Shown in pieces: positions 35,177-43,429 of a DNA stretch of 64,000 nt. Position 1 is the first letter of the stretch. Each line of letters starts with the position of its first letter. Made by a program: the position numbers and the translations under genes. A model generated the notes under the pieces. It ran no database searches, was not told the origin of the DNA, and saw nothing but the letters and a program-made list of their open reading frames with translations. The stretch comes from CAVPOO01 sp963707015 (GTDB taxonomy: Bacteria; Pseudomonadota; Gammaproteobacteria; Thiohalobacterales; Thiohalobacteraceae): assembly GCA_963707015.1 (NCBI GenBank), contig CAVPOO010000002.1, positions 186,001 through 250,000 of the forward strand. The letters are read 5' to 3'.

Positions 35177-35626
35177 TCAGCGTTTCATGACCCAGACTTC
35201 TTTGAGGCGCAGTCGGTTCCGGGTAGCACCGGCGTAGGACCGAGCCTCATCCGATGTCGGAAAGCCGGTCACCTGAATGCGCCAGAACTGCTCGCCCCTG
35301 ATCTTGACATCTTTCAGTTCCACCTCGATGCCCTGCGATCGGGCCAAGGCGGCAAAGTCCTCGGCGGCGGCCCGGTTCTGCAGCGAATGCAGGTTCACCA
35401 CCCATGAGCCGATATCTCCGTTGCCAGACCGCACCCGGCGGGAAGGCCCGGTATTTCCACCCGTTATCCCGGGCGCATCGCGATCTTCGAAGGCGGACGC
35501 CGCATTTTGGCCGGCGGTCACTGCTGACGTGGCATCCGCTGCGTCTACGGCGGGTGGCCCGACCGCAACGATCGCCGACGCTACTGCCAGGCCGGCGTAT
35601 ACGACCCTCACTAGACCTGGTTTCAT
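35177..35626 (-). CDS. SPOR-domain periplasmic protein
   Basis: The start at 35626 (MKPGLVRVVYAGLAVAS) begins a signal peptide ending PAVDAA and has AGGGGGC upstream. After a 40-residue polar linker, the C-terminal 75 residues form a SPOR domain (GSWVVNLHSLQNRAAAEDFA, EQFWRIQVTGFPTSDEARSY, LKEVWVMKR). SPOR domains bind denuded glycan strands at division sites. It is a small stand-alone SPOR protein; its partner is unknown. Confidence 0.82.
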   Translation of the reverse strand: MKPGLVRVVYAGLAVASAIVAVGPPAVDAADATSAVTAGQNAASAFEDRDAPGITGGNTGPSRRVRSGNGDIGSWVVNLHSLQNRAAAEDFAALARSQGIEVELKDVKIRGEQFWRIQVTGFPTSDEARSYAGATRNRLRLKEVWVMKR

Positions 35627-36610
35627 GGCGCCCCCTGAATCGCTGTCGTTCATTTTTGATTTATTTGATTTAGCTGTATTGCGTAACATCCCCCTCCCGC
35701 GTGCCGCTCGCCACGGGCACGTTTTCGGGGGAGACTACTCCCGACCCCTAAAAGGTGATCGTGAAAGCGGTCACAGTTTTGCCTGCGTGTTCATGACTGC
35801 TGGCAACTGGCGACCTGCTCACTACGTCGTCCCCGAGGCAGTACGATCGAGTATACGTTCGCTTCCGCCCGGAACTGCCCCTGAGCACGGCAGCAACCAG
35901 GTCTTACCCGACAAACGAGCGACGGCCTCCCAACCGAGCGCGAGCTGGTTCTTGGTTGGAGAGACCGCCATTAAGCTCATGTGTATTATCACAAACCTTG
36001 TCTACGTAATTCATAAAATTAGATAAATAATGGTTATCCACAAAACCTGTGGATAAGTCTGTGGACGGTTTGGAATCAGTGGGCGCTAAACCGCGTCAAT
36101 ATTGCCTTTTTGTTAGATTGTCCAAATTCTGAACAAAGGGAGAAATGAAAAATAAACAAGGGGATGCAGCCTCAATTTAGAGTAGCAGGGTGGGGTCTGG
36201 AAGTCTGCCATCGTCGGCAGCGCCAATGCGCCAAGGCTGTGCGTAACTTTTCTGCCGGGGAAAGTCAAGCGGGAAATTGGTGCGGCTCAGGGCCTGCGCC
36301 GGCAGCGGAGGAAGCTGTTACCTCTGTTAAAATACGGACTTTTTTAAACTATATTACAAGTTCTTATGTTGCTTTCATGATGTATTGTCAAACTTGCTGT
36401 GGCGCCCGACAAGGGAGGATGAACTGCGTATCACTACGTATCCAAGAAGGGATAGCCACCGATTCTCCGTGCGCATGACCCTGCCGGGTCCGGAAACAGG
36501 GGGTTGGTCTTAACAGCCGTCACCGCCACTGGCAGCCCGCTCACCGAGCCGGGAAACGTCGTTCCCCTTAGCGGTCCCTGCGTTGAATGGGTCTGCGGGG
36601 CCCGGGCCCG
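35627..36610. other. Gene-free AT-rich stretch with DnaA boxes
   Basis: Nearly 1 kb lies between the SPOR and pentapeptide genes. Open frames here (for example 36164-36478) lack recognisable domains. The part at 35980-36160 and again around 36330-36400 is unusually AT-rich for this genome. Two perfect DnaA boxes lie at 36034-36056. Confidence 0.6.
36034..36068. promoter_or_regulatory. Two inverted perfect DnaA boxes, possible origin or DnaA-controlled site
   Basis: TTATCCACA (36034-36042) and TGTGGATAA (36048-36056) are perfect boxes in opposite orientation, five bases apart, with a partial third box TGTGGACGG at 36060-36068. To the left is AT-rich DNA (TTCATAAAATTAGATAAATA) that could melt. 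No dnaA, dnaN, mnmG or rpmH is in the window. Confidence 0.6.
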
Positions 36611-37528
36611 TTACCTGCCGATTGGCACACAGTCGGAGATGGAGTTGGCGGCACATTGGGTACCGTCGACCCAAATCGCGTTATCGAAGCGGGCTTCGAG
36701 CAAATCGGCATTATTCAGGCGGGCCCCACGTAAGTCGGCGTAAGAAAAATCAACCGCAGCCAGCACGGCGCCACGCAGGTCTGCCTGTTGCAGGCCGGCG
36801 CCGGTCAGCCGCGCATTGCGCAGATCGGCGTGCCGCAAGTCCGATATATTCAACGTGGCAAAGGCCAGATCTGCGCCAATCAACCGGCTTCCCGCAAGGT
36901 GAGCGCCGGTTAGATCCATGTTGCGCGCCCATGCACCACTGAGGTCTGCCCCTTCCGCAACCAGGCCGGCCAGTCGACAATTGTTCCAGTTGACGTGTGG
37001 TTTGGGCGGGGCCTCGCAGTCCGCGGTCTGCACGGACGCCGGCGGAGTAAGCCGATAGACGGCAGCAATCACCAGGAAAAGCCCCGCCACCAGCACAGCG
37101 AAAACCCTCGGTGACAGCCGCCGTCTGCCATGCCCCTCGGCCCGCAGCAGCTCAGTGCGCAGGCGGCGGTGTCGCAGCATGGCATCGCTTTCAGCCTGGC
37201 GACGATCGCTGGCGCGGCGGCGCTCGATCGAAGCGGGACTCAACCGTTGCGTAACCTCGCGACGGTTGCCGCTGCACCGCTCATCTTCGCGCAGGCGGGC
37301 ACGTTCCAGACGCTGGAAATCTTCCTCGGTCTCGAGTGTTCTCACCTCCTCGGGAATGAGGTCGATACAGTCGTGAACCGGTACCCAGGTATCCTGATCC
37401 TGACTGAGTTCATCGTCTTCCCGGACACGACCCAGCAGGATATAGCGCGTTACCTGACGGGCGGGGAACGGTCCGCGCACCTTTCCGCCGCGACGCGTGT
37501 ACCAAAGATTGTCGGTTTGCGATTCCAT
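36611..37528 (-). CDS. Membrane-anchored pentapeptide-repeat protein with GYF-like N-terminus
   Basis: The N-terminal part (LWYTRRGGKVRGPFPARQ, GRVREDDELSQDQDTWVPV) resembles GYF_2/DUF4339 domains. A charged, Arg-rich middle (residues about 75-140) leads to one membrane span (RVFAVLVAGLFLVIAAVYRL). The C-terminal 130 residues are pentapeptide repeats of the A(D/N)Lxx type (GADLSGAWARNMDLTGAHLA, YADLRGARLNNADLLEARFD), which form a right-handed beta-helix, here outside the cytoplasm. The ATG at 37528 (MESQTDNLWY) is the natural start. Function unknown. Confidence 0.8.
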   Translation of the reverse strand: MESQTDNLWYTRRGGKVRGPFPARQVTRYILLGRVREDDELSQDQDTWVPVHDCIDLIPEEVRTLETEEDFQRLERARLREDERCSGNRREVTQRLSPASIERRRASDRRQAESDAMLRHRRLRTELLRAEGHGRRRLSPRVFAVLVAGLFLVIAAVYRLTPPASVQTADCEAPPKPHVNWNNCRLAGLVAEGADLSGAWARNMDLTGAHLAGSRLIGADLAFATLNISDLRHADLRNARLTGAGLQQADLRGAVLAAVDFSYADLRGARLNNADLLEARFDNAIWVDGTQCAANSISDCVPIGR

Positions 37529-37597
37529 GGTTTTTGTCTGAAGAGCTGAATTTCGTTTTGTGCCGACGGGGTATCCCCTGTAACCTATCGATCCAAG

Positions 37598-38845
37598 ATG
37601 CACCCCACAGGCCCCATCGGTCCCTCCAAATCCGTCCTGCTCCTGACACGTGCTGACGCCTTGAGCAGGAACTGGCAGGTAGGCCAGATTGTCGCAGCGA
37701 CTGTCACCAGCCGTCCCCAGTCAGGCCAGGTTACCCTTCGTATCGGCATCGAACAGGTTCAGGCACAGGCCGGCAATCTCAAGCTGCAACCGGGTCAGAA
37801 GCTTGAGTTGCAGGTGGTCGAGCTCGGACGCGTGCCATTGCTCAGAGTCATTAGGACCGAGCGGCCTGATCCTGTCAGAGCGGCGCTGCGCAGTGCCCTG
37901 CCCCGCCAACAGCCCCTGTCAAATCTTTTCAGCCAGCTGGTACAACTCCTTGCCAGGCCAGCAAACACCTCGCCGGCGGTGGTGGAGATAGCCAGGAGCC
38001 TGATCGCCCGCCTTCCCGATCATCGCCAGCTCAGCAGCGCCGAGGGTCTTCGCCAGGCCCTACGCGACAGTGGACTGCTCCTGGAGTCGCGGCTGGCATC
38101 ACATGGCAGACCGAAGCCTGACCTGTCCCAGGACCTGAAGGCAAATCTGCTCCGCCTGATCGATGCCTTGCGGAATTTAGCAGCAAATATCGGGCCTGAA
38201 AAAGCGCGGCCAGGGCCTGACCCGAGCCTCACCCGACCCTTACCCCCGGCGCCAATGCCGGCAAGCGGACAGACAACAAAATCCGACCTGGCACAAGTGG
38301 AGAGAGCCCCGACGGGGAATGTACGTGAGTCACCCGGCAGGGTTCTGCTACCGGCGCCGGCAGGCCAGGCCGTGGCGCGGCTCGACCTGGCAGAACAGGC
38401 AGAATCTGCCTTGGCCAGAATGCGGGTTAATCAGCTTTCTTCGTTGAACCAGGATCGCCCGGTGTCACCTGAATGGCTGGTGGAACTGCCGGTACGTCGG
38501 GGCGAGCAGATTGACACATGGCAACTCCACGTCCGGCGGGATGGCACAGCAGAACAAGGCAATAACAGCCCCGATGACGGTAGATGGTCCGCCGTTCTGC
38601 AGTTTGATTTACCCAATCTGGGTGCAATGGAGGCGCGTGTGAATCTGACAGGCGAGACCATTTCCAGTGTATTCATTGCCGAAACCGAGGGTGCCGTACC
38701 CGTGGTGGAGAAGCATCTTCCACACCTGCGTTCCCGCCTGGAGGCGCTGGGCCTGGAGGTTGCCCGCCTTGGATGTCGCCAGGGCAAATCCAGCACGCCC
38801 CCGCGCGCGGCGCAAAGCGGCAGTCTGCTGGACGAGCAGGTATGA
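37598..38845 (+). CDS. FliK-like flagellar hook-length control domain protein
   Basis: The 415-residue protein has no signal. Its N-terminus (LSRNWQVGQIVAATVTSRPQ, LKLQPGQKLELQVVELG) forms a beta-rich domain. A Pro-rich middle follows. The C-terminal 130 residues (WLVELPVRRGEQIDTWQLHV, FDLPNLGAMEARVNLTGETI, LRSRLEALGLEVARLGCRQG) match the Flg_hook domain of FliK. It is separate from the main fliK at 55164 and is coupled to an FlhB C-domain homologue. The pair may tune substrate switching of the export gate; that is inference. Confidence 0.75.
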   Translation: MHPTGPIGPSKSVLLLTRADALSRNWQVGQIVAATVTSRPQSGQVTLRIGIEQVQAQAGNLKLQPGQKLELQVVELGRVPLLRVIRTERPDPVRAALRSALPRQQPLSNLFSQLVQLLARPANTSPAVVEIARSLIARLPDHRQLSSAEGLRQALRDSGLLLESRLASHGRPKPDLSQDLKANLLRLIDALRNLAANIGPEKARPGPDPSLTRPLPPAPMPASGQTTKSDLAQVERAPTGNVRESPGRVLLPAPAGQAVARLDLAEQAESALARMRVNQLSSLNQDRPVSPEWLVELPVRRGEQIDTWQLHVRRDGTAEQGNNSPDDGRWSAVLQFDLPNLGAMEARVNLTGETISSVFIAETEGAVPVVEKHLPHLRSRLEALGLEVARLGCRQGKSSTPPRAAQSGSLLDEQV

Positions 38846-39126
38846 AACGGCCGAAGAACTCCACAAGCGATATTGCCGTTGCGCTGCACTATGATGGCAG
38901 CAACGCACCAACGGTCACCGCCAAGGGCCGCGATCAGCTTGCCCGGCGGATCATGCAGGTCGCGCAGGAGCACGGCGTACCGCTGCACGAAGATGAATAC
39001 CTGGTGCAGGTCCTGTCCACGATAGAGCTGGGAGACGAGATCCCCGAGAACCTGTACCGGGCCGTTGCCGAGGTCATCGCCTTTGCCTACTATCTCTCGG
39101 GCAGGGTGCCCGACGATCAGAGTTAA
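38842..39126 (+). CDS. fhlB: FhlB: FlhB C-terminal-domain homologue
   Basis: This 94-residue protein matches the cytoplasmic switch domain of FlhB (AVALHYDGSNAPTVTAKGRD, AQEHGVPLHEDEYLVQVLST, LYRAVAEVIAFAYYLSGR) but lacks the NPTH autocleavage site and all membrane spans. It resembles the polypeptide left after FlhB cleavage. ATGA overlap with the FliK-like gene shows coupling. It ends 4 bp into the convergent DUF2802 gene. Confidence 0.85.
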   Translation: MKRPKNSTSDIAVALHYDGSNAPTVTAKGRDQLARRIMQVAQEHGVPLHEDEYLVQVLSTIELGDEIPENLYRAVAEVIAFAYYLSGRVPDDQS

Positions 39127-39554
39127 TGGGACGTGGAATCCTGTCCCGACTTGGTATGGGCCTCGCGCGTTCCATGCAGCATGCAGATCAGTTCGGCCTC
39201 GCCGCGGGTGAGACTGCACATGCTCATCAGTTCGTCGACGGATGCACCACGCTGCACGAGCTGAATCGCCTGGGAGTACGGTCGTGAGCCGCTGGTCCGC
39301 ATCTCCAGCTGATCCTGGCGATCCATCACGCCTCGGACTTTCTGCTCCAGACGTATCAGCTGCTCACCCACCCTGATGGCTGCCTTCTCGAAGGCAGCAA
39401 GGTCGTCAAGCGCCTGATGCAGCATCTTTGCCATACCTGCCTGGCGTCGATGCAGGTGCCGCACGTGGATCCAGGACAGGAACTGCCCGATCACAAGCAG
39501 TAGAATGACCCACCCCTCAATCGACATGCCGGCAGTGGAAATGCTCATATTCAT
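39123..39554 (-). CDS. DUF2802 single-span membrane protein
   Basis: The N-terminal membrane span (MSIEGWVILLLVIGQFLSWI) is followed by a coiled-coil stretch (residues about 35-80) and a DUF2802 helix-turn-helix-like segment (YSQAIQLVQRGASVDELMSM, GEAELICMLHG). In pseudomonads and relatives this gene follows cheW at the end of the flagellar/chemotaxis block. Here cheW is missing. Function unknown. Confidence 0.8.
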   Translation of the reverse strand: MNMSISTAGMSIEGWVILLLVIGQFLSWIHVRHLHRRQAGMAKMLHQALDDLAAFEKAAIRVGEQLIRLEQKVRGVMDRQDQLEMRTSGSRPYSQAIQLVQRGASVDELMSMCSLTRGEAELICMLHGTREAHTKSGQDSTSH

Positions 39555-39925
39555 GACTGATAACCCGAGACCAGCGGTTCAACCGTTTCCGAACTCTATG
39601 CAAACTCATCGATGTGCCGACGGTCCTGATTCCCGTCATCTCCGTCTTGTGGATTATCCCTGTCCTGTTGTGGGGTGCGGCGCGGCGGTGAGTGTCGCTC
39701 CTTGACCGGTCTGGCCGGCTTGACCGGGTAGACCGGCGTTGGCGGGATTTCAATCCTGCTCAGATCCACCACCAGGGCACCCTCCGTCTCGTGAAGCCCG
39801 TATCCGCAGCCTGGAAGCCAGGGGCGTTCTGCCGGTCGACGCTAAACCGTCAAACAACAGGCAATCACCCGGCCCGAATGAAGATAAGCATTAATTGTGC
39901 CACCAGAGCCTTTTCCAGGAGTAGG
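39555..39925. other. Gene-free gap where parA and cheW usually lie
   Basis: The 371 bp contain no supported gene on either strand. In related genomes this position between motD and DUF2802 is usually filled by a parA-type gene and cheW. I see no remnants of either. Confidence 0.5.
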
Positions 39926-40801
39926 CTAGGAAGGTGGCAGGGGACCGGAAGTATCGGGTACCGACAGGTTGGCGGAAGACGGCTCATCCGGCTCGCGGTA
40001 CCAGCGTCCTGGGCTCCCCGGCAGCACCACCAGGACGACGCGACGGTTACGGGATTGCCCCTCGGGTGTCAGGTTGTCTGCCACGGGCCGGAACTGACCA
40101 TAACCGATGGCGGCCAAGCGCGCGGGATCAATTCCGTAGTCGCTGAACAGGTGCACGACACTTGCCGCACGCGCCGCGGACAATTCCCAGTTGGACAGAA
40201 AGGTCGAGTTATGAATGGGCCGGTCGTCCGTGAATCCCTCCACGTTAATGGGGTTGGTATGGAACTGCAGCATCTCCGCCACGGGTTCGAGCATTCTGAA
40301 TGCCGCCGGCGCCAACCGGGCGCTGCCGCTGCTGAAAAGCAGGCTGCTCTTGATCTCGATTTCCAGCCGCCGCCCTTTGCGGCGCACGTGAACGAGATCA
40401 TCGGCGATCAGGGTTCCCAGATCCTGCTTCAACCTGTCGGCGAGTCGATCGAGCTGCGGGTCGGCGAACCCCGGTGCCTGGGCGGGATACTCAGATTGCT
40501 CCGACGGATCGTAGGCCGGCTCCCCGCGGATCGGCAACTGGACCAGATTCGGACTGTTACTCGTTGCCATCTGATTCTGCCCCACGGCGATGGGAACTGC
40601 TTCGAGCCGAACCAGCGAAGGATTGGCGCTGCCGAAGGCCGACGTCAGCGAATCTGCGAGTACCCGGTACTTGCCTTCGTTGACCGAGGATATCGCGTAC
40701 ATGACGACAAAGAACGCAAACAACAGGGTGATAAAGTCGGCATAGGACACCAGCCAGCGGTCATGCCTTTCGGGTTCTTCCCATCGCTTTCTACGCGCCA
40801 T
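39926..40801 (-). CDS. motD: Flagellar motor stator protein MotD (MotB family)
   Basis: The single N-terminal span carries the proton-binding Asp in RWLVSYADFITLLFAFFVVM. The C-terminal OmpA-like domain binds peptidoglycan (LFSSGSARLAPAAFRML, VEGFTDDRPIHNS, RAASVVHLF). It forms the second stator with MotC. The GTG at 40810 overlaps the motC stop and is an alternative start. Confidence 0.93.
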   Translation of the reverse strand: MARRKRWEEPERHDRWLVSYADFITLLFAFFVVMYAISSVNEGKYRVLADSLTSAFGSANPSLVRLEAVPIAVGQNQMATSNSPNLVQLPIRGEPAYDPSEQSEYPAQAPGFADPQLDRLADRLKQDLGTLIADDLVHVRRKGRRLEIEIKSSLLFSSGSARLAPAAFRMLEPVAEMLQFHTNPINVEGFTDDRPIHNSTFLSNWELSAARAASVVHLFSDYGIDPARLAAIGYGQFRPVADNLTPEGQSRNRRVVLVVLPGSPGRWYREPDEPSSANLSVPDTSGPLPPS

Positions 40802-40806
40802 CGCGG

Positions 40807-41553
40807 TCACACCATCAACAGGTAGCCCTGTAACTTGGTCTCGATATTGCGCGGGTTTTCACCTTCGGCGATGGAGACCAGGCCTTCGATCACCATCTCG
40901 CGAAACTGTGCCTGTCTGTGTATATAGCCCTTGAGCTTGCTCGCCGCCGGCAACAGAAAGAGGTTTGCCAACCCGACGCCGTAAATCGTCGCGACAAAGG
41001 CAACCGCGATACCCTCCCCTAACAGCTCGGGATCCGCAAGATTGTTCATCACGTGTATCAGTCCGAGCACCGCACCGATGATACCAACGGTCGGCGCATA
41101 ACCTCCCATGCCCTCAAAGACCCGGGCGGCTTGCATGTCCCGGTATTCATGACTGTCCAGATCCACCTCCATGATGGAACGAATGGTCTCCGGCTCATTA
41201 CCATCTACAACCAGTTGCAGGCCCTTGCGGGCAAACAGGTCCTTTTCGCGCTCGGCAATGTTTTCCAGTCCGAGCAGGCCTTCCTTGCGGGCAATATTGC
41301 TCCACTGAACGATCTTCCGGATGGTTGCGCTCGGCTCAAAACGCGGCGGCTTGAAAACCCAGCGTCCAAGCTGAAGGGAACGCAGAAATGTCGGCAAGGG
41401 CACCTGCACCATGATGGCCCCAAGGGTCCCGCCGACCACGATGACAAAGGCCGTTAACTGTACCAGCGAATCGGTGTGCCCACCTTCAAGCAGGTTACCG
41501 CCGATAATTGCGGCAAGTGCAATCAGTATTCCAGCAACGCTGAGCGTGTCCAT
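40807..41553 (-). CDS. motC: Flagellar motor stator protein MotC (MotA family)
   Basis: This 248-residue protein has four membrane spans (LSVAGILIALAAIIGGNLLE, LTAFVIVVGGTLGAIMVQV, GYAPTVGIIGAVLGLIHVM, GIAVAFVATIYGVGLANLFL) and the cytoplasmic loop that contacts FliG. It pairs with MotD as a proton-driven stator. In pseudomonads the chemotaxis genes cheYZAB lie upstream; here only 271 bp separate it from fliA. Confidence 0.93.
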   Translation of the reverse strand: MDTLSVAGILIALAAIIGGNLLEGGHTDSLVQLTAFVIVVGGTLGAIMVQVPLPTFLRSLQLGRWVFKPPRFEPSATIRKIVQWSNIARKEGLLGLENIAEREKDLFARKGLQLVVDGNEPETIRSIMEVDLDSHEYRDMQAARVFEGMGGYAPTVGIIGAVLGLIHVMNNLADPELLGEGIAVAFVATIYGVGLANLFLLPAASKLKGYIHRQAQFREMVIEGLVSIAEGENPRNIETKLQGYLLMV

Positions 41554-41796
41554 GACGCCGGAAGCTCAGAATCCCGAGTTCAACAAATGATCAGCCATTG
41601 CTTCCCGATCCCGAACCACAGCCCTTTCGGCAAGCCCGCGGACAGCGACCGCTTGGAGCGGTATGCAGTGCGGCGTGACGACATCAACACGGACGCCGGC
41701 CTGGCCTGCGGACTGCACTGTCACAGCCCTGCCCTCCGCTGCCTGCCTGTTCGCAGGCCCCAGGTGCCGGGGCGGATTCTTGATACTGCGACGCAT

Positions 41797-41815
41797 AGTG
41801 GAAACGGTTTCCACT
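41797..41815. promoter_or_regulatory. Perfect 19-nt palindrome between fliA and motC
   Basis: AGTGGAAAC-G-GTTTCCACT has 9-bp arms around one central base. It could be a repressor site of the LacI/GalR style (TGGAAAC..GTTTCCA) or a fliA terminator stem. No T-run is present. The rest of the 41554-41824 gap holds nothing I recognise. Confidence 0.4.
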
Positions 41816-41824
41816 GCCGATGGG

Positions 41825-42559
41825 TTAACTCTTATTCCCAACCCATTCGCTCATGCGCGCCCGCAACCGAATCAGCGCCTGACCATGAATCTGACAGACG
41901 CGCGATTCGCTGACACCCAGCACTTCGCCGATTTCCCGCAAATTCAGTTCTTCGTCGTAATACAGCGCCATCACCAGGCGTTCGCGCTCCGGCAATCCCT
42001 CGATGGCCTTCGCCAGGGCCTTCTGAAAATCTGCACGTTGCAGGTGATTCAGCGGCTCGTTGGGTTGCTCGGCGCCACGCAGGTCCTGGTCCTCCCCCAT
42101 CCCGCCGGGGTCCTCGAAACTGAATATCCGGCAGCCGGTCGAATCCTGCAGAATACGATGATATTCATTGAGGTCGATGCCCAGCAGCTCGGCGACTTCC
42201 GCATCCCGGGCGTCCCGCCCTTTGGCGTTCTCGATCTGGCGCACCGCTTCGGCGACCTGGCGCGCCTTGCGGTGCACCGAACGTGGCGTCCAGTCAGTTC
42301 GGCGGATTTCATCCAGCATGGCGCCGCGTATGCGGATACCTGCATAGGTTTCGAAACTTGCACCCTGCGCAGGATCATAATTCCGCGCCGCCTCGAGCAA
42401 GCCGATCATGCCAGCCTGAATCAGATCATCGGCCTGCACGCTGGGCGGCAGGCGACTCATCAGGTGGTAGGCAATGCGTTTTACCAAAGGTGCGTGAAGC
42501 GTTACTAGATCGTCTCGATCATTTTCCTGGTTTGCGGCGTACATGGCGGCTCCATTCAT
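41825..42559 (-). CDS. fliA: RNA polymerase sigma-28 factor FliA
   Basis: FliA directs late flagellar genes (flagellin, stators, chemotaxis). Regions 2 to 4 are visible: HAPLVKRIAYHLMSRLP, IQAGMIGLLEAARNYD, GIRIRGAMLDEIRRTDW, ERERLVMALYYDEELNLREI and SESRVCQIHGQALIRLRARM. The start at 42559 (MNGAAMYAAN) overlaps the fleN stop as ATGA, so the two are coupled. Length 244, normal. Confidence 0.96.
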   Translation of the reverse strand: MNGAAMYAANQENDRDDLVTLHAPLVKRIAYHLMSRLPPSVQADDLIQAGMIGLLEAARNYDPAQGASFETYAGIRIRGAMLDEIRRTDWTPRSVHRKARQVAEAVRQIENAKGRDARDAEVAELLGIDLNEYHRILQDSTGCRIFSFEDPGGMGEDQDLRGAEQPNEPLNHLQRADFQKALAKAIEGLPERERLVMALYYDEELNLREIGEVLGVSESRVCQIHGQALIRLRARMSEWVGNKS

Positions 42560-43428
42560 GGGGCTATCTCCAATTGCCCAGTGCTCGACTGGATCAACCG
42601 TTCGACAAAAAATTCCAGGTGACCCGCAGCGCCAGTTGGCACCGGCCACTTCTCAGCCTTCTGTCCAAGGTTTCTAAAGGCCATCGATGCGCGGCTGCGC
42701 GGGTAGGCATCGACTACAGCCCGCTGGCGTTTCACCGACTTGCGAAGATAATCGTCAAAGGGAATCACCCCCACAAAGTCGAGTGTCACGTCCAGATAAC
42801 GGTCGGTGACCCGGGAGATCTTGCTGAACAGCTCCCGACCCTCCTGTGCACTCTGCACCATATTGGCCAGTACACGAAAACGCTGTAATCCATAATCACG
42901 GTTGAGTACCTTGATGAGGGCATAGGCATCGGTAATTGATGCCGGCTCATCGCAGACAACAACCAGCACTTCCTGAGCAGCGCGTGTAAAACTCACAACG
43001 CTGTCGGCGATACCGGCGGCCGTATCGACTACCAGTACATCCAGCTGGTGACTGAGTTCACTGAACGCACGAATGACCCCCGCGTGCTGCACGCTGCTTA
43101 GTTCCGCCATGGCTTTGGTACCGGACGATGCCGGCACGATGTGCAACCCTGCGGGGCCCGGCACAATGATCTCTTCGAGTGTTCGCTCGCCGGCAAGGAC
43201 ATGCGAGAGGTCGTAGTCAGGATGGAGCCCCAGCATGACATCAACATTCGCCAGCCCGAGGTCTGCATCCATCAGCATCACCTCCCTGCCGCTGTCTGCG
43301 AGTGCGACCGCGAGATTCACGGAAACATTGGTCTTCCCCACCCCGCCCTTGCCGCTCGTCACGGCAATTACGCGCACCGGCTTTGGGTGAGTGATATGCC
43401 GTAACCCGGCCGCCTGATCCATTCGCAT
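42556..43428 (-). CDS. fleN: Flagellar number regulator FleN (FlhG), MinD-like ATPase
   Basis: The deviant Walker A motif SGKGGVGKTN near the N-terminus is followed by DADLGLANVDVMLGL and VVDTAAGIADSVVSF. FleN limits the number of polar flagella and restrains the master regulator FleQ in Pseudomonas. The start at 43428 lies one base after the flhF stop; in-frame ATGs at 43443 and 43482 are also possible. Confidence 0.94.
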   Translation of the reverse strand: MRMDQAAGLRHITHPKPVRVIAVTSGKGGVGKTNVSVNLAVALADSGREVMLMDADLGLANVDVMLGLHPDYDLSHVLAGERTLEEIIVPGPAGLHIVPASSGTKAMAELSSVQHAGVIRAFSELSHQLDVLVVDTAAGIADSVVSFTRAAQEVLVVVCDEPASITDAYALIKVLNRDYGLQRFRVLANMVQSAQEGRELFSKISRVTDRYLDVTLDFVGVIPFDDYLRKSVKRQRAVVDAYPRSRASMAFRNLGQKAEKWPVPTGAAGHLEFFVERLIQSSTGQLEIAP

Positions 43429-43429
43429 G

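Noticed and set aside
35277..36026. 249-residue plus-strand frame
   Set aside because: Half is antisense to the SPOR gene and the rest is AT-rich DNA without a conserved domain.
36164..36478. 104-residue frame in the DnaA-box region
   Set aside because: Composition and lack of a ribosome site argue against coding.
39692..40825. 377-residue open frame on the plus strand
   Set aside because: It lies opposite motD, has no recognisable domain, and is rich in Arg/His/Gly as expected of antisense reading of a high-GC gene.
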